Assembly: GCA_019802505.1 (NCBI GenBank)
Contig: JAFMOC010000002.1
Location: 2,192,501-2,256,500 of the forward strand
DNA length: 64,000 nucleotides
Source: Corydoras sp. C115
Lineage: Eukaryota > Chordata > Actinopteri > Siluriformes > Callichthyidae
Direction of reading: 5' to 3'
Shown: in pieces, positions 12,198 to 22,128 of the stretch
Layout: each line of letters starts with the position of its first letter
Numbering within the stretch: position 1 is the first letter of the stretch
Program-made: the position numbers and the translations under genes
The notes under the pieces: generated by a model
What the model saw: only the letters and a program-made list of their open reading frames with translations
What the model was told of the DNA's origin: nothing
Databases searched by the model: none

Positions 12198-12420
12198 GTC
12201 TGTTCACGACGAAGCGAGGTTAGAGCACCAACATGACCGCGGTGTCGAACGGAGGCTCCGGTTGGGAGACGTGGGGCGCTGCTGCGATGGGTGGACGGAG
12301 CTGCGCCGCTCGCTCGCTCGCTCGCTCCGGTTGAGGACGCGCTGATGAAGTGTGTGGTCACTCCCACCCTCCCTCCGCTTCCTCTACCGAGCAATGCGCA
12401 ATCCAGGGGCGGCTAGGCTT
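11760..12420. promoter_or_regulatory. CpG-rich promoter block of osbpl10
   Basis: A sharply GC- and CpG-rich block of about 650 bp in otherwise AT-rich surroundings. It covers osbpl10 exon 1 and its 5' flank, as vertebrate CpG-island promoters do. Several long open frames on both strands here (for example 11780-12223 plus and 12008-12394 minus) are by-products of the GC content. No TATA box is visible. Confidence 0.6.
11971..12197 (-). CDS. osbpl10: osbpl10 coding exon 1
   Basis: Codes for residues 1-75 plus two bases of codon 76. The start codon is the complement of 12195-12197. The N-terminal 59 residues are low-complexity (Ser, Arg, Pro, Gly) as in other ORP10 N-termini, and the exon ends inside the PH domain at GWQHR. 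The donor reads AG|GTAACG on the minus strand. The exon lies in a GC-rich, CpG-rich block. Confidence 0.88.
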
Positions 12421-12569
12421 TACCCAGCGAGCTGACGCGTGGCACCACACTACCTACAGTTGCCTTCACTTCATATAAACAAGGTTTTGATATTAAAAAA
12501 CGAGTTTGTGAGCTCATTCTCACCATACCACAGGCTATTGTTAAGTTGCTACTGGAGAACATTTAGTTA

Positions 12570-15500
12570 TTTATTATCTTTCGCTCAATCCTCTACTAGG
12601 GTTCCCCATGACCATTCGTGGAGGGAGGAGGAGGGGGGGGGGGTTCCCCATGCCCATCCAGGGGAGAACGTTTCGGGCGCTGGGCAGATACACCCAGGAC
12701 AGGGTGCCAATCTATCACTGGGAAAACGCTCAACACTCTATATGGGGCAATTTAGAGCATTCAATTGACCTTAAATCCATGTTTTTGGAGGAGGAAACCG
12801 GAGAACTCACATGGACAGGGGTGTATAGTTGCTAGTTTGAATATAAATATTTCTAATGTATCAATCTCATATTAACTATTCTTGAGTTTTTTTCAACTTT
12901 CTGTTCATTTTAAGCAATTTCATTCATCCATCCATCCATCCATCCATCATCTTCCACTTTATCCTATATTAGGGTCGCGGGGGGGTTCCCCATGCCCATC
13001 CAGGGGAGAGCGTTTCGGGCGCTGGGCAGATACACCCAGGACAGGGTGCCAATCTATCACTGGGAAAACGCTCAACACTCTATATGGGGCAATTTAGAGC
13101 ATTCAATTGACCTTGAATCCATGTTTTTGGAGGAGGAAACCGGAGAACTCACATGGACAGGGGTGTATAGTTGCTAGTTTGAATATAAATATTTCTAATG
13201 TATCAATCTCATATTAACTATTCTTGAGTTTTTTTCAACTTTCTGTTCATTTTAAGCAATTTCATTCATCCATCCATCCATCCATCCATCATCTTCCACT
13301 TTATCCTATATTAGGGTCGCGGGGGGGTTCCCCATGCCCATCCAGGGGAGAACGTTTCGGGCGCTGGGCAGATACACCCAGGACAGGGTGCCAATCTATC
13401 ACTGGGAAAACGCTCAACACTCTATATGGGGCAATTTAGAGCATTCAACTGACCTTGAATCCATGTTTTTGGAGGAGGAAACCGGAGAACTCACATGGAC
13501 AGGGGTGTATAGTTGCTAGTTTGAATATAAATATTTCTAATGTATCAATCTCATATTAACTATTCTTGAGTTTTTTTCAACTTTCTGTTCATTTTAAGCA
13601 ATTTCATCCATCCATCCATCCATCCATTATCTTCCACTTTATCCTATATTAGGGTCGTGGAGGGGGGGGGGGGGTTCCCCATGCCCATCCAGGGGAGAAC
13701 GTTTCGGGCGCTGGGCAGATACACCCAGGACAGGGTGCCAATCTATCACTGGGAAAACGCTCAACACTCTATATGGGGCAATTTAGAGCATTCAATTGAC
13801 CTTGAATCCATGTTTTTGGAGGAGAAAACCGGAGAACTCACATGGACAGGGGTGTATAGTTGCTAGTTTGAATATAAATATTTCTAATGTATCAATCTCA
13901 TATTAACTATTCTTAAGATTTTTTTTCAACTTTCTGTTCATTTTAAGCAATTTCATCCATCCATCCATTATCTTCCACTTTATCCTATATTAGGGTCGCG
14001 GGGGGTTCCCCATGCCCATCCAGGGGAGAACGTTTCGGGCGCTGGGCAGATACACCCAGGACAGGGTGCCAATCTATCACTGGGAAAACGCTCAACACTC
14101 TATATGGGGCAATTTAGAGCATTCAATTGACCTTGAATCCATGTTTTTGGAGGAGTAAACCAGAGAACTCACATGGACAGGGGTGTATAGTTGCTAGTTT
14201 GAATATAAATATTTCTAATGTATCAATCTCATATTAACTATTCTTGAGTTTTTTTCAACTTTCTGTTCATTTTAAGCAATTTCATCCATCCATCCATCCA
14301 TCCATTATCTTCCACTTTATCCTGTATTAGGGTCGTGGAGGGGGGGGGGGGTTCTCCATGCCCATCCAGGGGAGAACGTTTCGGGCGCTGGGCAGATACA
14401 CCCAGGACAGGGTGCCAATCTATCACTGGGAAAACGCTCAACACTCTATATGGGGCAATTTAGAGCATTCAATTGACCTTGAATCCATGTTTTTGGAGGA
14501 GAAAACCGGAGAACTCACATGGACAGGGGTGTATAGTTGCTAGTTTGAATATAAATATTTCTAATGTATCAATCTCATATTAACTATTCTTAAGATTTTT
14601 TTTCAACTTTCTGTTCATTTTAAGCAATTTCATCCATCCATCCATTATCTTCCACTTTATCCTATATTAGGGTCGCGGGGGGTTCCCCATGCCCATCCAG
14701 GGGAGAACGTTTCGGGCGCTGGGCAGATACACCCAGGACAGGGTGCCAATCTATCACTGGGAAAACGCTCAACACTCTATATGGGGCAATTTAGAGCATT
14801 CAATTGACCTTGAATCCATGTTTTTGGAGGAGGAAACCGGAGAACTCACATGGACAGGGGTGTATAGTTGCTAGTTTGAATATAAATATTTCTAATGTAT
14901 CAATCTCATATTAACTATTCTTGAGTTTTTTTTCAACTTTCTGTTCATTTTAAGCAATTTCATCCATCCATCCATCCATCCATCCATTATCTTCCACTTT
15001 ATCCTGTATTAGGGTCGTGGAGGGGGGGGGGGGGTTCCCCATGCCCATCCAGGGGAGAACGTTTCGGGCGCTGGGCAGATACACCCAGGACAGGGTGCCA
15101 ATCTATCACTGGGAAAACGCTCAACACTCTATATGGGGCAATTTAGAGCATTCAATTGACCTTGAATCCATGTTTTTGGAGGAGAAAACCGGAGAACTCA
15201 CATGGACAGGGGTGTATAGTTGCTAGTTTGAATATAAATATTTCTAATGTATCAATCTCATATTAACTATTCTTAAGATTTTTTTTCAACTTTCTGTTCA
15301 TTTTAAGCAATTTCATCCATCCATCCATTATCTTCCACTTTATCCTATATTAGGGTCGCGGGGGGTTCCCCATGCCCATCCAGGGGAGAACGTTTCGGGC
15401 GCTGGGCAGATACACCCAGGACAGGGTGCCAATCTATCACTGGGAAAACGCTCAACACTCTATATGGGGCAATTTAGAGCATTCAATTGACCTTGAATCC

Positions 15501-16007
15501 ATGTTTTTGGAGGAGTAAACCAGAGAACTCACATGGACAGGGGTGTATAGTTGCTAGTTTGAATATAAATATTTCTAATGTATCAATCTCATATTAACTA
15601 TTCTTAAGATTTTTTTTCAACTTTCTGTTCATTTTAAGCAATTTCATCCATCCATCCATCCATTATCTTCCACTTTATCCTATATTAGGGTCGCGGGGGG
15701 GTTCCCCATGCCCATCCAGGGGATAACGTTTCAGGCGCTGGGCAGATAGACCCAGGACAGGGCGCTAATCTATCGCTGGGCACACACTCACTCACACAGA
15801 CACACATACATACTCTATATGGGGCAATTTGGAGAACTCAATTGACTTGATCCATGTTTTTGGACTGTGGGAGGAAACCGGAGAGCCCGGAGGAAACCAA
15901 CATGGACACAGGAAGAACATAGAAACTCCACCCAGATGGGGATTCGAACCGGGAATCCCTAGTGCTGAGAGGCGAACGTGCTAACCACTAAGCCACCGTG
16001 CCGCCCC
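12570..16007 (-). repeat. SINE-derived tandem array with about 330-350-bp units
   Basis: About nine head-to-tail units. The landmark CTGTTCATTTTAAGC recurs at 12901, 13243, 13585, 13934, 14263, 14611, 14941, 15294 and 15625. Each unit joins the 3' half of the SINE-A family (minus orientation: ATCC tail, TATCTTCCACTTTATCC, poly-G, then the body up to about the CCGGAGAAC block) to a 115-bp AT-rich spacer. The spacer ends TTAAGCAATTTCAT. Units alternate between two types, one with GTCGTGGAGG and TTAAGATT features and one with GTCGCGG and TTGAGTT features. The rightmost element (15648-16007) is a full-length younger SINE. Confidence 0.93.
15648..16007 (-). mobile_element. Full-length SINE-A copy closing the tandem array
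   Basis: A tRNA-derived SINE in minus orientation. Read on the minus strand it begins GGCGGCACGGTGGCTTAGTGG and has a perfect B box (GGTTCGAATCC). It is flanked by a 14-bp target duplication TTAAGCAATTTCAT at 15634-15647 and 16008-16021. Internally it is the young subfamily, unlike the older bodies inside the array units. Confidence 0.9.
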
Positions 16008-16486
16008 TTAAGCAATTTCATTTCTCCAAAAGTTTAAAGGCCTACCTGTGGTCAACATAATTAATACTTTTGATTGTTAATAAAAAAAACATAGGAAATA
16101 GGAGCTAGTTACCAAATTTGTATCATTTTAACATTTTGATGTCCAAATACAGTTAACAAAAAGTTCTCCTGCAAACATACATGAAATAATTTTTAACAAG
16201 AAATAAAAAAATAAAAATAGAACTTTTCTTTATAGGCCAAGGAGTGTCCTCCTTGGCCTTGCTCACAGGTTGAAACAATTACTTCAGATGGCTTCAGCTC
16301 ATTTAGTTTTTTGGATGTTGTATTCAGTTCTTTGCCACAATTTAAACCCCCTTGGGCAAGGTTCAGATAAGATAAGTCCCACCATGTAAATATTACCATA
16401 ACTTAGTCCCACCATGTAAATATTCACTTTGTTAGCAGCAACAAAAAACAGTACTGCATTTTATTTTGTAAAACAAAGTCACTATT

Positions 16487-16805
16487 AGGGACACAGTGCT
16501 GGGGATTCAGGTTTGAATTCTGATTTGGGTGGAGTTTCCATGCTCTCCCCATATCCATGTGATTTCTCTGGGTCCACCGGTTTCCTCTCACAGTCCAAAA
16601 ACATGGATTCAAGGTAAATTGAATGCTCTAAATTGCCCCAAATAGAGTGTCTTTGTGGGTGTATGTGAATGAGTGTGCCCAGTGATGAATTAGTGCCTTG
16701 TCCTTTGTGATTGTGTGCCCAGCGATAGATTGGCGCCCTGTCCTGTGTGTATCTGCCCAGTGACCGAAACATTCTCCTCTGGATGGGCATGGGAACCCCC
16801 CCTAG
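16487..16805 (+). mobile_element. SINE-A, old diverged copy
   Basis: Recognisable head remnant (GGGGATTCAGGTTTGAATTC), body (CCACAGTCCAAAAACATGGA) and 3' region (GGATGGGCATGGG), with many substitutions and an internal duplication around 16672-16720. It shares the older-type GAATGCTCTAAATTGCC with the array units. Confidence 0.8.
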
Positions 16806-17163
16806 TTGTCCCTAGTAATGCATTTTTTGGACAGTGCCTTGCAATGTAAGCTTGGATCTTAAAATTTTTAGACAGCTCAATAAAATTGCACATTAATATC
16901 ACATTAACCATGTTGCAAAAATGTAATACTACAAAAGATCTACCAATCAGGAATGCACATAACAATACTTTCTTCGCACATGTGTCAAGGAAATTAATCA
17001 AATTGCTTTTTTCAAATTGCATTTCAAATGAACAAAATCTAAGCCTACTGCAGGATTGTTTATTTAGATTCTCAGCTCACTAACTTTCTTTCTTAAATGC
17101 AAAGAAGTTTACTTACTAGAATATATTTTGAAAATATAGATTTTCCATTAAAATAATTGACAG

Positions 17164-17463
17164 GTGGCTTAGTGGTTAGCACGTTCGCCTCTCAGCGCTA
17201 GGGATTCCCGGTTACCCCATCTGGCTGGAGTTTCCATGTTCTCCCCGTGTCTGCGTGGGTTTCCTCCAGGTTCTCCGGTTTCCTCCCACAGTCCAAAAAC
17301 ATGGATCAAGTCAATTGAGTTCTCCAAATTGCCCCAAATAGAGTGTGTTTGTGTGAGTGAGTGAGTGAGTGTGTGCCCAGAAACGTTCTCCCCTGGATGG
17401 GCATGGGGAACCCCACCGCGACCCTAATATAGGATAAAGCGGGAGATAATGAATAAATGAATG
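17164..17463 (+). mobile_element. SINE-A with a deleted segment
   Basis: Flanked by the 12-bp direct repeat AATAATTGACAG at 17152-17163 and 17464-17475. The body jumps from TGTGTGCCCAG directly to AAACGTTCTCCCC, so the TAGATTGGCGCCCTG block is missing. It ends in GAAT repeats. Confidence 0.88.
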
Positions 17464-17819
17464 AATAATTGACAGAGAGCACTGTGTGTAAAGACCACTG
17501 TGGCGCCATAAAGCTACTTAGAGAACATTATCTATCATAAAAAAACTAAATAATTGAAGTTTGGTTAAGTTGTCTTTCATGCACCAATGTAACTTCTTGT
17601 TAGAATGAGTCATGTTCCGGTCACTTTGGATATTTGTGCCATATGGCATTATATGTATGTAGTAATGTCCACATGTTCATTTAAATAGACTGTTAGAATG
17701 CACTGAATTTTTCTGCTCTGTTCATAAATATATAGGTACATTGATGAGTGGGTGGATAAATCCTCTTTAGTGCAGCATGTTATAATGTTGTCTATTTAGT
17801 CTTTTTAAAACGCTACACG

Positions 17820-18131
17820 CTAGGGATTCCCGGTTCGAATCCCCATCTGGGTGGAGTTTCCATGTTCTCCTCGTGTCTGCGTGGGTTTCCTCCGGGTTCT
17901 CCAGTTTCCTCCCTTACAGTCCAAAAACATGGATCAAGTCAATTGAATTCTCAAAATTGCCCCATATAGAGTGTGTCTGTGTGAGTGAGTGTGTGCCCAG
18001 CGATGGATTGGCACCCTGTCCTGGGTCTATCTTCCCAGCGCCCGAGACGTTCTCCCCTGGATGGGCATGGGGAACCCCACCGCGGCCCTAATAGAGGATA
18101 AAGCGGGAGATAATGAATTAAATGAATGAAT
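17820..18131 (+). mobile_element. SINE-A next to the gpd1l promoter
   Basis: 5'-truncated just inside the tRNA head (begins CTAGGGATTCCCGG). It is flanked by the 13-bp target duplication AAAACGCTACACG at 17807-17819 and 18132-18144. Its 3' end lies 187 bp upstream of the gpd1l start codon. Confidence 0.9.
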
Positions 18132-18149
18132 AAAACGCTACACGTTGTA

Positions 18150-18318
18150 GTTTCGTTAGAAAGAAACTACATTTCCCGTCAGTCACTGCGTGTTGTCCGT
18201 TGTTGATGACGCAGTTATTAGTGGCTGAGCACGCTGATGGTGCAGGCCGGTGAGTCAGTGTGTGTGGATTCGCTGAACTTTCGAGCTTGAGGTCTGTTTG
18301 AGCTTCGCGTTTTTTTTC
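18150..18318 (+). promoter_or_regulatory. gpd1l promoter and 5' untranslated region
   Basis: The 170 bp before the start codon are CpG-richer than their surroundings. At 18166-18177 they contain ACTACATTTCCC, which matches the ZNF143/Staf-type core ACTACAnnTCCC common in vertebrate housekeeping promoters. A TGATGACGCA motif at about 18204-18213 resembles a CRE/ATF site. No TATA box is evident. The transcription start cannot be placed exactly. Confidence 0.55.
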
Positions 18319-18362
18319 ATGGCTGCTCCGCTTAAAGTCTGCATTGTGGGATCTGGAAACTG
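18319..18362 (+). CDS. gpd1l: gpd1l exon 1 (coding part)
   Basis: Codes for MAAPLKVCIVGSGN plus two bases of Trp15. The donor is TG|GTGAGT. It contains the start of the dinucleotide-binding loop. Confidence 0.95.
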
Positions 18363-21300
18363 GTGAGTAAACAAACCAGCACCACCAGGAGCCTGCAGCA
18401 AATAGATCAAAAAGATGAATTAAAGTCGTGCACTGCTACAGTCTTTCACTGCCAGTACTGACGTTCGGCTGCTGCCTGACAGCTCTGTGCACACCGTTAC
18501 TTTATAGCGATATTTAAAATGAGGTCCATTTTTAACTACTTAAGTCTCATCTTTCGGACTATGTTACACACTGTAGTATTTTGGGAAGTCACAGAGCATC
18601 AAGTCATTAAAATCTTCTCATACACGAACATGGGCTTTTTATGTTCTTATAACAGCCTTTTATTGTACTTTTATTTTGGGTCATGTCCTAAACATTTATT
18701 TAATCTCAACCTATTTTATTCCCTTGCTGTATCTACAGTGTTTTTGTTCATATTCAATATGATCCTTTATATTATAAATAAGCTTTTTTTTGGGAAAATG
18801 ATCAGTTTCATACCTAGACACAGTGCAGACAGAATTGTATTTTTTTTTTTTTTTGTGGATACCTTTTCAAAACAGACTTTTTTTTGGATAGTGTAGCTTG
18901 CACTTTTTTTCAAATTTGTTAGATCCATTCATCAGTCAACGATAATATAATTAACTTTTCATTTAATTGCCATAAAATAGTTCTTGATTAAAAAAAAACA
19001 CAGAATGTTAAAAATTTTAGATAATAACTAATTGTTTTGATTATCACAGCATAGCCGAAATGTTTAAAGCAGCAGACAAAAGAAATGTGTAATAAAAAAT
19101 GTTGCTAATAATAAAAATGTTTACATTTAGTCATTTAGCAGACACTTTCATCCAAAGCGACTTACAAATGAGAACATTTGTAAGAACATATCACGTATAA
19201 TAAAATTATTAAAATAAAAAAGAGTATAATTGTGCAGAAAGTTTCCCACATTTGCTCAGTGTCATCCATTTATGTGTATTTTGCCTCCATTAAGGGGTTC
19301 CGCAATAGCCAGGATCATCGGACACAATGCACAGAAACTGCAGCGCTTTGCTTCCAGTGTGAAGATGTGGGTATATGAGGAGAACATAAATGGCAGGAAG
19401 CTTACAGACATCATCAACACAGACCATGAAAACGTCAAATACCTGCCGGGTTACAAGCTTCCAGAAAATGTGGTAAGATCCCGAGGTACACTTTTCTCTT
19501 TTATGTTTTAAGTTAAAGCTGCTGCATTACAACTAAGCAGGTTTTGTGAGGAGATGTTTTTCTCTTGTCCATACAGATTGCAGTTCCTGAGTTGAGGGAA
19601 GCTGCAGAAGGTGCTGATCTCCTGGTGTTTGTGGTTCCACACCAGTTCATCCGTAAGTTGTGTGATGAGATGTCTGGCTGCATTTCCAAGAATGCTCGTG
19701 GAATTACACTCATTAAGGTAACAAGCCCCCTCAGCATATGCTGTTTACATGAGAGAATCTTTGTCTGAAAGCATGTGCTTCCTCTGTCAGCTTTCAGACT
19801 TTGTAAAAAGAATAACTCATTGACCTGTAGGGTTGGGATGCATAAACAGAAAATACAAGTCTGTAATGTGTAATAACAGTACACACTTATAAGCCTCCCT
19901 ATAAGCCTTAAAAAACACCCTTTAATAGAAGTGATAAAATAAAATGCGATGCGACGGCTAACTCTATAAAGTTATCAGCTCAGATAATGATCAGGTTTGA
20001 TAATACTACAGTGTAGCTTGTTTTCCCTTAACTACTTGCTTGTGTTCTCTCATTTGTTAATCGCTTTGGATGAAAGTGTCTGCTATATGACTGAATGTAA
20101 ATAAAAAGATATGCAAGATATGTAGCCACAGAAACAAAGAATAAAAAGCCAGATCATCTGGCTTTATTAGGAACATCTGTACACTTACTGGTTAGAGCAG
20201 TTATCTAATCAGCCAATCATGTTTAAAATTCTTAGCATTAGTGCTGAATTTTATAACTAATGGTTTAAGTATATTTACACACTACAGTGTGTGCATGCAT
20301 TTGTGTGTGTGTGTGTGTGTGTGTGTTCTATCTATTTAGTTTACAGCGATTCTAATCCATTTCATTCCTTCATTTTGAAGGTTCTTATTAGATAGATGAC
20401 CAGGTGTTTCCTCAACCGTAGTTTACCATCAGATAGATAGATGGGTACTTTATTAATCCTAAAGGGAAATTCAAGGGTAGGTAATTAGTATCGACAATGT
20501 ATTTATCAGCATGCTTTTGGAATGTGGGAGGAAACCTGAAAAAAATCTGTCGGGCACATGGAAGACCTGTTTACTCCACACAGAAAGAACCTTTATTTAA
20601 ATCAATTAGGAATTGAACATGGGATCTTTTTTCTGTGAGGCTGTTGTGCTAACCGCTGTGCCTCCGTAGTGGTTAGAGCTGATAGAAACGCTGTGGTAAG
20701 TCCAATGTGTCCTCTGTGAATTGTGGCAAGCAGTAAATCCCAGAATTTGTCTGGAAAAAAACCCAACAGACTAAACATTCAACTGTGTGGGCCCTAACAG
20801 CACCCTATTTGGTGGTGTTATAAAGTTCATAAAAAGAGTTTTATCATTATTTGCGATAGTAATATTGATATGTTATTGAGTTAGAAATACAGAATGGTAT
20901 ACAGCAAGAAGGTTTTGTTTGAACAGGCTCCTGACTGTATGTTTCATATTCTCCCCATGTCTTTCTTCTGAAAGCTCATGTTTCATTTCATAGGCTAAAG
21001 ACATTAAATAAGTTAATAATACATATTAAAGTCTTAATTGGTAAATGTGTTTGTTGAAATATTGACAGGTTGTACAAGATGTTTTTCTTGTCTTTCTTTG
21101 CCCTATGAGCACTGGGTCATGCTGCAGCACCAATAACCCATCCTATTACTGATCTAGATAAGAAGTTCAAAAATAAACACGATAAATGAATGCATTTAAG
21201 CTATATCTTATAATGTCAGGAAGTGAAGTGGAAGACCCAGATGCCTGATGGCTAACAAAAAAAGAAGCTATAGCTTGATGAACAGAAACCTCTTCAGTGT

Positions 21301-22035
21301 CTTAGTAGCTACTTTCTTGTGTGTTTAGGAAAGATGTCAGTAAAAAGGAAATACAAAAAGATGCTGAGTGTAAAAATGCTGCCTGTGGTGTCTGTCTTTC
21401 TGTCTGCCTGTGTGTCTATGGCCCTCATGGGAGTGCTCCTACCAGATGTGATCACAGCTCATGACTTTAGCACAGACTGCTGGCTTCTGTATTTATTTTT
21501 AAACCTGAGCCCAACTCCAACTCCCATTTCACTCGCTGTCCTTTATTTTGCTGCTGTTTTTCTCATGCTGGCACTCTTACCCTGGTGATGCAAATTAAAG
21601 CTCTTGTTGAGGCTTGGCTCTGTCTTTTTTTACCCCCAAATCTAATGTTGGATTCTGTTTTCACGCCCTCTCATGTCTCTCTTCACTTCACGAGTCACAA
21701 GCTGAAATTTCACTATTTAGTTTTTCTGTGCAGCTGCACTTCACCTGGAAAAAATATTGATGTCACATAAACCTCTAACTCTAATCATTTACAATTCTCC
21801 ATTCATAATTCTTAATTATAATATTCTAATTCTTAATTAGGGCATTGATGAGGGACCTGAGGGGCTGAAGCTCATCTCTGATATCATCAGGGAGAAAATG
21901 AACATCGATGTCAGTGTCTTAATGGGTGCCAACATTGCCAATGAGGTGGCAGCGGAAAAGTTCTGTGAGACCACTATTGGTAAGAAAGAGAAGGGGTGAA
22001 AACTACTTTGTAAAAAAAATGATTTATATTTACAG

Positions 22036-22128
<93 letters not shown>

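Noticed and set aside
11780..12394. Long open frames on both strands next to osbpl10 exon 1
   Set aside because: They are explained by the GC-rich CpG block, which has few stop codons. Only the minus-strand frame ending in the PH start has family support.
12992..15226. A recurrent 61-69-residue open frame (MPIQGRTFRALGRYTQDRVP...) in each unit of the tandem array
   Set aside because: It is the reverse reading of the SINE body and appears also in isolated SINE copies elsewhere. Repetition comes from the array, and there is no ribosomal, signal or domain feature.
16375..16424. 20-bp direct repeat AGTCCCACCATGTAAATATT separated by 10 bp
   Set aside because: Probably a simple local slippage duplication. 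No element ends or wider structure.
18519..18896. 125-residue Phe/Leu-rich frame in gpd1l intron 1
   Set aside because: AT-rich sequence with T runs gives hydrophobic residues by chance. No splice signals, no conserved motif, and it lies within a well-defined intron.
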